Shown here piece after piece: positions 1-13,700 of a DNA stretch of 64,000 bases. The notes beneath the pieces were generated by a model. It was given only the letters and a program-made list of their open reading frames with translations, was not told the DNA's origin and made no database searches. Each line of letters begins with the position of its first letter. The first letter of the stretch is position 1. The stretch is from positions 13,474,001-13,538,000 of the forward strand of contig NC_092183.1 of the NCBI RefSeq assembly GCF_043641665.1, written 5' to 3'. The DNA comes from Enoplosus armatus (lineage: Eukaryota; Chordata; Actinopteri; Centrarchiformes; Enoplosidae). A program made the translations under genes and the position numbers.

Positions 1-871
1 GAACATTAAGAGCCTTTCTTTCCTCTGGCAGTTGTTTGGTCAAAATATTTGGTATATATTTTGTACATTGTATTGAGTGTGGAAATAAAGAAGGACATTC
101 AGAGCCCAACGGTAGAAAAACAAAAAACAACAACATGTAAAATCAGTAGTGAAAGCACATAGGAAACTGTTACGCAGGGATGAGGCTGTACATTACTTTT
201 TGCATACTGACTTAGGATGTATTTTGCTTTGCCTTTAGGTATGGCCACATTACACTTCAGTCCTACAAATATTCACTCCGTTTCCATTCACTTCTATTGA
301 AGCCTGTATGACGGCTCCGGCTTCATCTTTGTTCAGCTTCGTCTAAGCGAATGTGCGGAAATTGAGAAGTTATTATTCAAGCTTCTTTCTTCATCATTTT
401 TAGTACATTATCACACTACCAGACTACAAACTGCAGCATCACTCTCATACACTGTTAATGCTTTGTTATTTCTGATCAATATGTATTTGTTATCTGCATC
501 ACTATTTATTATGTGACATCACATTGTTTTTTTTTTTGGGCTGAGTGCAAGGAAATTTTGTTGAACAAAAACATAATGTGACCCTACCTTGCTTGATCCT
601 AATTATCTGCCTACATATATGTGGATAATATATTTGTGCTATTATACCAATAATATTAAAGGTGTGAAGTACCTGAAGGCATTATTTGGCAGGCTTTGAA
701 GGAAAAAAAACAGCATGACATAATATTCACATAATTACAAACGCACTGCATATAAGTCTCAAACAGATGAAAGAATCTGTGTTTATTTAGGCAACAGGAT
801 ATAAAATACTGGTGGATTCGTAGAGATCTGAGAAACTGCCTGAATCACAAAATGAAAGTGTATTCTCTTAC
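1..871. other. CLIP1 intron sequence at left edge
   Basis: AT-rich sequence with no coding exon that I can support. It should be the intron following the exon at 872-924, interrupted by the window edge. A poly-T run is near 527-537. Confidence 0.6.
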
Positions 872-1773
872 CTTTGCTTCAACTCTTTCAACTGTTTTTT
901 GAGTTTTGAGTGCTCATCCTTGAGCTAAGAAAAAAAACATAGTTGAAATCCAGTCATGACCAGCAGATCAATAACTGAAACACAAAATGTTCTGATGCTT
1001 GTAGGTTATTGTAAGAGTTTTTAAAATAAAGAAGTAAAGTGTTGCACCTTCATAAGATCACTCTGGCCTTTGTGATTGCTATCAAGGTCCTGAGTCAGCT
1101 TATTGTTCTCATCTTGCAGCGTCTGCAGGGACTGTGTCTTCACAGAAACTTCTTTTTTAAGCTCCTCACTGAATAAACACAAATGTTAAAATCATCTTAG
1201 AAATTCTGACATCTCATGTAGACAACCTATTAGTTTGTAGAAACCCGTTCTCCATGTGTCTTGATTTACTGTAACCCACCAATTACACCATACTATTCAA
1301 ATTTAAATCTGAAAGATTTCTGCTATACCAGCCGCCAAAATTAAAGATATACTCACATTTCCAGGCACAGACTCTTAGTCTTCTGAGTTTCTGTGCAAAG
1401 CTGCTCTTTGGATACATTCAGACCTTCTTGGTACTTGGAATTTTCTTTCTTCAATTTCTTTAGCTAAAACAATAATGACAAATATATTTATAGCTAGAGC
1501 TACAAGACATATACAAAATATTTCACTTTATTCCATTTCTCTCACATATATTGCTCGATGAGAAGAGACACACTGTCACTTACCAATGACAGCATGTGTA
1601 CATTAGCATTTTCTCTGCAAAGACCCATCTCTTACCTGGGTCTCCATCTCCTGCTTGGAGCTCCGGAGCTCTTCCAGCAATGATTGGGCTTCGTTCTTCT
1701 CCTGCATCCATCTGGCCTTCTCTCCTGCCAGCTGTTCGAGAGCCTCAGCACTCTTGCCAGAGGCCTCTGAAAC
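872..1773 (-). CDS. clip1: CLIP1 exons 17-20: distal coiled coil (partial)
   Basis: Exons 1636-1773, 1357-1463, 1048-1168 and 872-924 continue the coiled coil (for example [20 protein letters not shown] and [20 protein letters not shown]). Phases chain correctly: 0 to 0, 0 to 2, 2 to 0, 0 to 2. The last exon ends in [17 protein letters not shown] with a good donor (CAAAG|gtaaga). No further exon or zinc-knuckle coding was found in 1-871, so the C-terminus is off the window. Confidence 0.9.
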
Positions 1774-4700
1774 CTAAACAGTGCATGAGGATATTTATTA
1801 AGAACAACGGTTTCAAATGAAGAGCAGCAAATGGTTGGCTGACATCAACACCTAATGACCTCAACCAACCAGAATAAGATAAAGATAATGATCTTATTTT
1901 AATATCATTTATCAAATTAACTGCATGCTTAATGAGTTAGCCATCTTAATTACCGATTTAGAATCAGTTATCTAAATCTCAGTTCATTGCAATTTTCAAG
2001 TATATTCTGGTTGAGAATTAACAACATAAATACTACACTAAGGAGGAAAATAATTGGTACTGTATATATTCTAAAATGCTCTACAACCTGTGGCCTCAGA
2101 ACGGATACTGACGACCCATTAACTTGTGTAATGAGTAAGATCAGAAAAAGTGGTAGTCCTTTAAAGGCAATCTATGTAGGACAATGATGGTAGAAACCAT
2201 GTGTTGTCCTTCCATAACCCCTGAAAGTATTTCTGTCCAAGTTTTAAATTGTAATTCACCAGTTTGCTCAAAGAGATTTTGCAAGCCCAAAAACTTAAAA
2301 ATTGGACTCAATGACATTGTAAAGCAGATTATTGGGGCTCTAATTTCTAAAAATCCCTTTGCATTAGTATGTGTGATGAAAACTAATTTCACAGCAATAG
2401 GTTGAGAAATCTCCACATCTTCCTTTTTCCAATAAGTCTATTAACGTCAATTTTACAATCAAATGAAATATGAAACACCATCAGATGGTGAGTGAGAAAA
2501 GATCAACCTAAACCTACATAATCATGTAACCCCGAAGAATTTTGCCTTGTGATCAGATCACGTTATAAGCCCACAGGCAAAGGCTGGGAGCTAAGGGTAA
2601 TTAACAGTGGTTAGTAAATGGAAGATGAAAGTTAGACACGAAAATAAAAGGAAAGGGAAAAGGGAGACAAACCAGCAAGCATGCAGTGAGTAGGTCACAT
2701 AGCCCCAGCCACTCTAAGGTATGTGTGTCAGTGATTACTACTGGAGGAATACCTCAAGCTGCTTAGAAATAGCATTTTTTAGTTGGGACTCGAGCTGCCT
2801 GACTTGCTGGGCGGCTTCATCTCTCTCCACCTGCAGGGCATCCTTCTGAGCTGTTAGATTTGAGATGCTGGAGGAAATCTCTTCTTTCACAGTGGCAGAA
2901 GCCGACATCTCCACAACAGCATTCTTGTATTGCTTTTCCAATAGTTCTTTATCAGTTTGTAGGCCCTTGACATCAACCTCTAGTTGTTTATGGCTAGTGC
3001 GCAACTTCTCCAACTCTCCAAGGAGTTTTGACCGTTCAGCGAGCCAATTTTCTTGGATTGTGTGGAGAGAATTAATGTCCTCCTCCAATTTACACCGTCC
3101 AGCTAAAAGGTCTTCCTTCTCTCTGCTCAGGAAGGTCGTCTGTTTGCCCATCTCCTCGAGCTTGGATAATAGCTGTTCTTTATTTTCTGTCAACTGACTA
3201 GTTTCTTGCTCTCGCTGTTTTAATTGGGTTTTTAAAGCCTCCATATCCACCATAAAAGACATATTTTGCTCATCCGCATACTTAAGGTTAGAAGAAATCT
3301 CTATATTTTCTTGTGTAACTTTGGACAACATTTTCTGCAGCTCCTCGATTTGTTTGGAGAGACCATCCTTGTCAGATATCGCTATATTTCGCTCACTGGA
3401 TTCAGCCTGTAGCTGGGTCTCAAGAAGGTGTTTGGCCTCGAACATTGTTTCAGTCTGACATTTTAACTCCTGGATCTCCTGAAGCAGCCCCTGGTTCTCT
3501 TTCTCCAAGGACTGTGCTTTTTTGTCTGCCTCAGTCTGCAATGATTGCAGACGCTCGCAATCTTTTGTAAGGTTATCAATCTGATGGACAAATTCCAAAT
3601 GACCCTTCTCAAAATCCATTTTTAGTTTACTATGCTCTTGAACAAGTTCAGCTTTGCCCTTTTCAAGAATTTCAATATCAGAGTTATACTTCTGCAGTTT
3701 ATTTTGTAGGTCAGCCTTTTCTCGTTTCAAAGAGGTCATCTCTGCTTCAACCTCGTCTTTTTGGCGTTTGGTTTCCTCTAGCATTGTTGTTAAATGAGAC
3801 TTCTCTTCAATAAAGACGGCATTATCTCTGGAGTAACTGTCCAACTGGTCTTTAGTTGTTCGGATATCACTAGCTAGCTTATCGCGCTCAAGAGAAAGAG
3901 CATTTTTCTCAGATATGGCTTTTGTGTGCATCTCATCTAATTCTCCCTTCTCTCCTGCCAAACGCTCATAATCCATTTTCTGCTGCTCCATTGCTGAATC
4001 CAGGCTCATCTTTTCTTTCCGTATGGTATGTAGCGCCATCTCAGTTTCAGAATTCTGAAGGCGAAATGCTTGCTTCTCTTGCTCAAAAGATGATAATGCT
4101 TCTTTATATTTCTCGCTGGACTGTGACAGTTGATCTGTTGAGACTTGAAGCTTCTCCTTTAATTCTTCTATTTCTCTGAGAAGCTCTTCCTTCTCATTAC
4201 AGACTTTTCTTTGGATTGCAAGTAAGTCTTCTTTCTCCTGCAGAAGGTGAAGCCTCTCAGAATCAGTCACCTGACTGCTTGTCTTGAACTCGTCCAGCAT
4301 CTGGGCCAAGCTCATTTTTGAGGCTTTGAGTTCTTCACATTCACGGAAAGAGCTCTCCAAGCCTTTCTTTGTGACACTGAGCCTATTCTGGAGCTCCTCC
4401 TTTATTGTCTCAAGGCTCTTTTTATCCAACATAGCAGCAATGATTTCAGAGGACATCTCCACCTTCTCTTTTGTCAATGTTTCTGTGAGGCCTTGCAGCT
4501 GGGTATTCTTCATTGTAAGATCTTCTTTTTCTAAGTTCAATGATTTAAGTTTTGCCTGCAACTCAGCATTCTTAGCATCAAGAGATTTTTTGGCATTTCT
4601 AGCAGCATCTCTCTCTAAAATAAGATTGTCCTTCTCACATGTGAGCTTCGACTTGCTTTCATTGAGGTCGTCTTCAAGCCGGTTCTTTTCTTTGCATACA

Positions 4701-7700
4701 TTTTCATAATCTTCAAGTAGTTGCTTCTTTTTAGCCTTAATTTGCTGGATGTCCTGCTGCTGCTTTAAGAGCAGGTCATTCTTCTCTGCATTTTGTCTTT
4801 GAAGCTCCTCAATTTGGGCTTGGTTTTCACCTTTAGCATGCTTCAGGTTTTTGTGCTCTGTCTGTGCTTCCTGAAGAAGATCTTTGAGCTTCTCCAACTC
4901 CTTGTTCAATGAAATCCTTTCTTCATCTGAGCGCTTGCTGCTGGCCAGTAGTTCCTCTTGATTTTTTGAAAGCTTATCTCTGGTTATTAGCAGTTCTTCA
5001 TTCTGGGCTGAAAGTTGCTGGTGACTAATCTCAAGGGCAGAGAGCTTAGTCTGCACATCTGAAAGCCGTTTCTCCAGTTTACCTTTCTCAGCCTTAACAT
5101 CCTCACTTTCCTTACAAATATTTTCCAGATCTAGACTCTGCTTTTCCAGTTTTTTGGACAAATGTTCAACATCATGCTTGTAGGAGTCAAGCTCAGCAGA
5201 AAGACACTGGGGAAATAAAGTTGAAAGAAAAAAAAGGAGGGGAATGTATATACAGGGAAAAGTAAGATGAATCCAAAAATGAACCAAGCAGATATGGACA
5301 TAAGTGATATGCAATTGGAAAGGTTAAGCTGCAGAAGCATCAAAAATGGCAAAGATCACACCACAGCTTACACCACAATGATTTTCAAAAATACAAAGTG
5401 GAACATTTTCACTTCAGCCTTCTTACTTACTTTAAACAAATGTATTAATAACATTTATACAAACACATTTGACTGGCATATAAACATAGAGCAGCTGCAA
5501 GCTGCTGGAGTGTATGACTACAATCACATGCAGCATCTTAAATAGCACATACTTGACTTATTATGGGGATCCACATTGCACCAGTATTTTCTATGTGCAT
5601 TATTGAATATTCAAATTTTTTTAAGAATAAAAGTGAACAGAAAATGTATACTGTATAGGCTAATGTTGTCAATGAATGCCTTCCATGATGTTAAAATACA
5701 TACAAAAACAAAACTTTGTTAGAAAGTGAAAATGTTCTACTTAAATGAAATATCAGGCTAATAAACAATGCTAGCAGGGGTACATAGCAAAAGTGGTTTT
5801 CACTTAATGTAATTTGAAAGAAAATTTAAATCAATACCTAAACATACGGTACGTGTAAATAGTGATTCAACTTGAACTCAACTTGCATCTTGGTGCACTT
5901 GGATGCACCTGGTGCATAGATATCCATTTAGCAGCCAGAGCACAACTAGTTCAATCTTTTTTACTGTAAACTATTTCTTTGGCTTTTACAATAACCATAA
6001 ATTTTCGTATAAAATACATTTAAGGCATCATTTTATCAGGTGTACCCCTGCAAGCATTTAGCCCATGGCGCCATCCAATATAGAGCTAAGATGAATGTGA
6101 GGTTATTAGCCTTAATGTTGGGGGCGGGCAACATATCACAAATAATATGTAGAATGGCAAGAAGATGTTGCTAATATACATTATTGACTAATGTTAAAAG
6201 ACGACAAAAATTCTTACACAGTTACATATAGTCTCCCATAACTTAGTTGTAAAGCTTGAATTGGTGCAACGTCTGTGAAAGGTGATTTTTTTTCATGACG
6301 TATCAAATTATAGGGTACCAAATTTTCATCTACAAAAAGGTCACATTTTCTGATGATTCTCAATGATTAAACATTAGCAGGATCAGTAACATAGACAAGA
6401 CATTTTTTACATTAAATAAGTTCCTTTCAGAAAAATTTTAAACGCATTGATTCAACTAATGTGTAACTTCGAGGGTTTGTGCTTACCTGAGCCTGTTCCT
6501 TGTATGGCTGCAGCTCAGACACCAACTTCTCCAGCGCCTGGGTTTTGTCTTTGGAGGAGGAGAGCTCCTGCTTTAACTTGTCAACCTGACTCTGCAGCAC
6601 CTCAAGTTCCTTCACATGGAGCTCTGAGGCCTGAGAGAAGGATTTCTCTTGTGAGGCCTTCAGCTCCTCAACCAGGGTCTCGCCCTGTTTCACAGTCTTC
6701 TCCTAGAAAACAGGAAATGAGAAAGGCAATAAGTAATCACATTAAAGCATTTAGCAACTTGTTTTGAAGCAGCCAGTGATTAAAGGACACACGTAAGTGA
6801 AACAAATGGAAGATTTTAATGTCTATAAAACTTTTTCTTGAGTCTTTAAGTATTGGACATATATATCTCAAACACACTTTTGTGACTGCACTACAATACT
6901 AACCAGGTTAGCAATCTTCTCCTGAAAGCTACTTATTTGCGACTGATGTGTATCTCTGGTCTCTTTCAGCTCCTGCTCTTTGCGGGACTGTTGCTGCAGG
7001 AGTTGTTCATTGACGTGTGCCACCTTCTCCTTCTCCTCTGCTAGTTGACTCTGTAACTCCTCAAGCCTCCTGAGTGGTGATAAAAAAAGAGGACATTTGA
7101 GGAGGATGTTCAGTGACAGGTTAGATAACTGAAAAGTAAATTGACTAGAGCATGGAAAAAGACAAAAGTAAGATATTTGCATATTCATTATAACATAGGG
7201 AAATACGTATCCAATTTTGACATGATTGGTATAATTGGTGTTAAATGGAGTAATTAAGTAATGTAGGAGCAGGCAATAATAACGTGAGGTACCTTTCTTT
7301 CTGTATGAGGTCTTCATTCATTTTGGTCAGCTGTACTGAACTATCACCGGATGCCTTCATCATGCCTGAAATATCATTTTCCAGCTTGCTTTTGTCCTTT
7401 GAAAGCTGCTCAAGCTTTTCATCTGCAGCCTTCAGCTTCCTCTCTAGCCCTGAGTGAGGACAAGACAGGTTTTAATATTATTCAACAAGAAAGGAAAAAA
7501 CACAATACAGCAATAATGCATACGTCTTACAAAACATTTAACAAAAAAGAATGCAGTTCTAATGTTCTCACCGGCAAGTTGACTTCTCAGAGACTCTGAT
7601 TCTGTGGTCAGGGATGTACACTGCTCTTCCTTCTTACTGAGCTTCTCAAGTGTTTCTGCAAAACAAAAATGTTACATTTTAGATCCTAGAAGCCTTTGTA

Positions 7701-10700
7701 GATTGAAAAAGGCCAAAGAGTAGCAGATGATGGGAGGAAAAACATTTGACCAACTGCACAAAGAACAATTGCTTATATCATTTACCTTGCATAGTGTTTG
7801 CTGATTTTGTCTGCTCCTCTGTGCTTTCAGCCAACTTTTGTTTCTGTGGGGAAAAATACTTTTGCATATGATTTTTTGCAATAGACAAATTTATATGCCA
7901 AAATTTCAGGAGTGTTGTTTAAGATTTCCATGGATTGTACAGCACTTTAACTATGTTAAGTTATGAGAGCAACTGATATACTGGACTGGCAAATGTATTA
8001 ACTGATATTAGCTCATTCCAGACATATTGGTATCTGTGTATGTAAGTAACAAGAAATTGCAGTAGAGAAATACCAAAGACATTACAGTTTCTAGTTTTTA
8101 AAGTTTGTTCATCAAAGGGCATGAACAAGAAAAGGAAAAGTGACTTCAATCCTAACACAATAGAGGTACTGTGTCCACATCTATAAGCCTCACCAGGCCT
8201 CCCAGCTCCTGTTCCAGGGTGTCCTTCTCCTGCTGTACAGTGGTCAGTTCCTGCTGTAAAGAGAGGGCTTCCTGCTGTCGACCCTCCAATTGAGAGCTCA
8301 ATTCACTAACCTGTAGCACATATCAAGTAAACAAAACAAGAGCTGACAATCATTGTCTGAGAATACCATACTAACCCAACAGCAGAAGTAAGGACACAAT
8401 TTCACTGAAACATGAGACACACTGAAATTGGAGTATTAAAATGGTCAGGAGCTGAATAAGAACCCACCTTGGCACCCTGGTTGTTTCCTTGGCTCTGAAC
8501 CACCTCTAAGTGACTCTTCAGGGTCACAAGCTCCTGGTTACCTTGTGCTACTTGGCTGCGCAGAGCCACCATTTCTGCCATCTGCTCTTTGGTTTCTCTG
8601 TCCTTGTCTTGGGCCTGTTGTGCCAACATTGCTTCTTTCTCCTCAAGCTCTTTTACCCTAAGTTCAGTAGCATGAAGCTTTCCAAGAACATCCTCCATCT
8701 CCACAAGGTGCTGCTCCTCTGCTTTTTCAACGCTGGACCGTAGCGACTCCTCCAGTCGTTCCTTGTCCTCAGTCAAAGAGAACAGTTGTGCCTTCAGAGC
8801 CTGTGTCTCCTGAGTCCAAACTGCGGTGTCAGCTTCATGTTTGGTTCTAGCATCCTCTAGAGCCAATTTGTGTTCTAACTTCAGCCTCTCAAGTGCACTT
8901 TTGGTTTCTATAAGTTCTTCTGTCTGGGCACCTGCACCTTTGCTGAAGGACACCTTCAGCTCCTCCATGGCTTGCTGGTGAGAGGCAATGGCAGACTCCA
9001 ACTTGGAACGCCAAAGTTCAACAATGTCAGCATTCTCCTTCTCAGCCTGACTTAAGCGCATCTGCATCTGCTCTTTGTCACCAGAGAGCCTTATAGATGT
9101 AGCCTGAAGCTGGGCAACTGCTTCCGTGTGGGTCTTTTCTTGAGCTTCTTGCTTCTCCTTGTACTTAACCAGCTCTTCTTGCTGCTTAGCTTCTTGGGCA
9201 GCCAACTGATCCCTCAGAGAGTTTATCTCTTCCAGAAGGGGAGAAAGAGTAGAGCTCGAGCCCTCAGAGCCCTGCTGGGTCCCAAGACGCAGCTGCAGGT
9301 CAGCTACCTCTCTTGTTCGTAGTGAAAGGTCCCTCTCAAGCTCCATAATACGGGATCTTTCTGACACAGTAGCAACCTTTAAAAGCAGAAATCTTATATT
9401 CACAAATGTGTCCCAATCTGACATACTGAACGTGCACTAACAAAAGTGTGTTAGGAACTTAATCATACTTAACTGTTACTGAACAAAAAAAAAACTACAA
9501 TAATTGATAACAAAGCACTCAGTAATAGTAAAACTCAATGTTTTCTGACAAAGAAATTTGCTTGCTTAATGAAGAGGACATAAAAACCATTGATCCCAAA
9601 AACAAGGTGTTATACTGACCTCTTGTGGCTATAAAGGGTATGGTCCAAATAATGGAAGTGAACACTGAAAGCATGTATGGAGCTATAGCAGTGTGTAGAC
9701 ATTTTCCACCATCTATTAAACTAAGACTCTGAATCATTGAATTAAAGTTATAATTGACGTCATGATTTAGGAGAGGTATGAACTAAGAAAAACTCAGGGA
9801 GCATTGACATGTTCCATTATTTCTATGTTAATCCAACTATGTTCCAAATCTATTATTTATTCTAATGTTCTCAAACATGCATCTCTTTTTGCTGCTTCAA
9901 CTTAATATTTGATAGCTTGGTTAAGACAGGTTAATGATTTAATCAAAATCAACATTTTCTTGATAAATTGTCAAAAGAGAACCTGTAGAAAATACAGCCC
10001 TGATCCTCAAGAAACTATAGAACTATATTTTTCCAGATACCCCTTACGACTATAATACCCTAGGGCAACACAAGGATGCATAGTCTCGGAGGTGGAGCGG
10101 ATTTTAGACTAGCAAAACGCAGGGACACCAAATAAGCAGGACAAATGAATGCTGGGAAGGACTGGGGAAGTAGAACATAGGATAACTGAGAAAATGATTA
10201 GCTGGGACAGGGAGAAGTTTGTCTGTCTGGTTAAGCAGTGATACTAGTAAAGCAAGAGTGAGTTCAGGTTGGATAACTTATTGGAAAAAGAGTACAAGTA
10301 AGAGCTGTCACTCAAGACAGCTGAAAGTTGCCTGTGGTAATTTTTTTCGACAGTTATAATCAGAAACCTATACTTTTCAACGTAAAGGAATTTTGAGTGG
10401 ATCAAATTCAATGTGAGGGAAGTTAATATAAAAAAAAATCAATAATTACAAAATTAATCTGTAGCTAATGACACAAATTAGGATGCTGAATTTGCAAATC
10501 TAACTTTATGCAGGATGGACTGATTTGAGCATTTAAACAAACCTAATATATGTATTAGTTTATTATTTGATTTAATTTGTTTGTTTGTTGTAAAAGAAGG
10601 AGTATTATTTTTCTTATGTGAAGCCCGAAAAATGCATTTGTGGGGTTTATTCACCACAAGCTCATACAAAGCAAAGCTCCAGTTACTGCTCAGCACCTCT

Positions 10701-13700
10701 CTGTACCCCTTGCAAATTTTGGCCACTATCCCCGGCCCAGGCCCTCTTTTCCAGCGCAGCACACTACAGAGCAGAATTCATTACCCTAGTGTCTTCTAAC
10801 TCTCTTTGGAGTTTCTCAGCTTTGGTCTTTTCAAAGAGCAGGCTCTGTTCAAGCTCCTTAATGTGGGCATGCTCCAGTCTGGTCTGCGTCTGTTAGTAAA
10901 CAAGGGGGAGAGGAAGAGAACACACCAGTGCCACCATCACATGCCAGCCCAACGCAGACAGAGAGGGAGGGAGACAGGAGAGAGGATGGAGGGGTTTGGA
11001 CAATGATAATGGTGATGGTGTGTGTGGGTATGTGTGTGTCTTTGTGTATGAGTATTTGGGGGATTGGGGAATGGGGATTGGGCAGGGGTGGGGAGTGGTG
11101 GATGAGTGGAAATGGAAAGACACCACATGCAGAACTTTCCGGCTGTGCCATAAACAGCTGCATACAGTGACCTTTGTGAAAGATTGGTGGGAAATACAAG
11201 ACAAGCAGCAAAAGATGGGGGGCATGTGTTACAGATGTGCAGGATGAGTACTTTGATGGAGGCAGTTTAGAAGTAACCATGCAAAATTGACACCTGGTGA
11301 ACAGAGCACACTGATTGTTATGACACATAGAAATTTTGATAATGTGTGTCAAGCCAGTAAGTAAATTAAGTAAAAAAAATACTTCACCACATCATGGAGA
11401 GAAAGCAGTGATGGTTGTTTCCTGACCCCTATACTTCTTTATGTAACATGAGGTCAATGCATTATACCATACAGAGGATATCTAATGTTCTACAGTTGCC
11501 ATAATAATCTAACAATAGGAAGTCCCCATAAAGACCTTTTTCAGCATTTATTGTACTTTCAGCTAAACCCACATTACGTCTTGATTTTATAATGATAAAC
11601 CCATCCTGTGGCATTATCAGAATCAGAATCAGAATCAGAATCAGAAACTGTTTATTGCCAAGTAACATACATTACAAGGAATTTGCTGTGGTCTGAAGGT
11701 GCTATTGTTTTGATAACAAATAAGTAGAATATAAAAGCTAAAATAAGAATAAAAATAAAAATAAGATAAGATAAATAACAACAGTGCAGTGACCAGAATA
11801 AAGTAAAGTGTCCAGATAAAGTGTCCAGTAGGGGGTGGGTGCGTTAATGTAACGCAGTGGGGACAGGGGTGATGTACGTTATCAATACCCACACTGCTTT
11901 CTCTCTTTGGTTATAAGGCCATTGCCCACACTGCATATAGTAAGTATTTATGAGAAACCACCAGTTATCAGGCCACCATGTGCAGGATTTGTGACCAACT
12001 TAACAGAAATCAATCAGTAACACAGAAGCATGTCAGGGTCTAGAAACAGAAAGGATTCCCATTTGACTTCTTGGTATTTTGTGCTATGAATAAGGGTTTT
12101 ATGACAACTTGCTGAAGCATTTCCTGGCACAAGTTTGTGCTTCTAGTCTTACATGTTACCCAGTGTATGTTAACTTTAAGTTTCATTTAAAAAAAGGGGA
12201 ATAGCACCAATTTTAAATGTTATGCCAGCGGCATATCCCAAGTCATACAACATTAGGTCCTCCATGGACACAATCTGACAAAATTGTCATGTCTAACTTA
12301 CTAACTGTTATTACTAACTGTTAATATACCACATTCAAAGGTAATGAATGAGGTGAGAAAGATGTTATCATGACACTATAACAAATACATTTTAGGACTC
12401 ACTGGGCTTTTCTGGGTACTTCAAATGTTAAAATATATTAAGACACTGTGTGCACCCACTGTTCATTGTTGGTGGAGTAGGTATAAACTATAATGTAGCC
12501 TAGGACATTATCTATCTTTATATAAAAATTACATTTGAATTCTTAAACTGAGTGTTATTCCCCTATAGTTGCAGTGGAAAAACTGAATTCAGGTCTGTGA
12601 CTGGGCAGTGGAATGACAAGGGAGCATCTCCAGTGGTTCCATGCTGAGCACTGGACCAACATGAAAGACGAGGACGAGAAGGAAGAAGAAGCAATAACAT
12701 CACATCACTGAACAAGGAGGCACTAAGGGTTATAGTACAACATTAGTACACCTTCAACAGCTTGAAGTCAACAAAGCATTTTTGAGTTTGGCCTATTCAA
12801 GTTTTCTGTTGGTGTATTTCAAGCTGCATGCAAGTTTTTAATATATTCACCGCTGTGAGTAAGTAATAAACTGTTAGTATACACGTTAAAAAAGAAGATA
12901 AAGGGGTATTCTAACCCTGTAGCCCTCATTTTAAAACATCTATTTTGAGCTTGGATGCCTTCAGGGTAATTGAGATGGTCCCCTGTGTAGCACTGTGGAG
13001 TAAATAACAAATCCTTTGATCAGATATGAACACAGATACCAATGGGCCCCAATACTCTGAATATCATAACTTGGGATGAGAACATGACTCACTTCAGAGA
13101 AAATGACAATGAGTAATGAGAGCCTATGGTATTCAATTATTGTAAAATATTATGTGAAGGAAAAAGCAAAATGTTCTTTCGCAACAATAGCTTTGATAAT
13201 TAACTAGGACAATAAAAGTATTTATCTCTCAATAATAGGTTTACATTAATTAATAATATAAATTTTCTGGTGAAGAGTTCCTTAAACATGTCATTTATCT
13301 CTCTACAACAATATTAACATGCCTATTAACAAGACAAGTTTAGTGACCTCATGGATATCAGGCATGTATTTATTTCTGGTTTGGGCATAGCCTGGCCTTG
13401 TCATCAAAGCCAGAGCCTGCCTGCACCACTGGGTGCATTTGACAGCGCATCATCTAATGCAAGATGAAGCCAGTATCAAACTGCCCATGCAAACATGCCT
13501 ACTGAGACTGCAGAGTGGGTAGTTTCTACTGCCAGCAAAAACGAGAGATAATGCAAATGCTTTGTCTGGACTCAAGTTAATCTTTTGCAATCTTAAATCT
13601 AATTGGACGGGCACCGAAGGAGACACGCTGATCTAAATACAAAATTCAAATCACTTTAAAGTCATGGATATGGTCATGGAGCACCTGCTGCTTCTGAGTT

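Noticed and set aside
4284..4709. 141-aa plus-strand ORF (and neighbours at 2865-3197, 3922-4179) inside the CLIP1 giant exon
   Set aside because: Antisense of a long, stop-poor coiled-coil exon; Ser/Phe-rich composition is the expected complement of Glu/Lys-rich codons.
10858..11352. Several overlapping ORFs up to 164 aa on both strands
   Set aside because: Low-complexity G/T-C/A tract within a CLIP1 intron; His/Pro/Thr runs, no splice support, no homology recognised.
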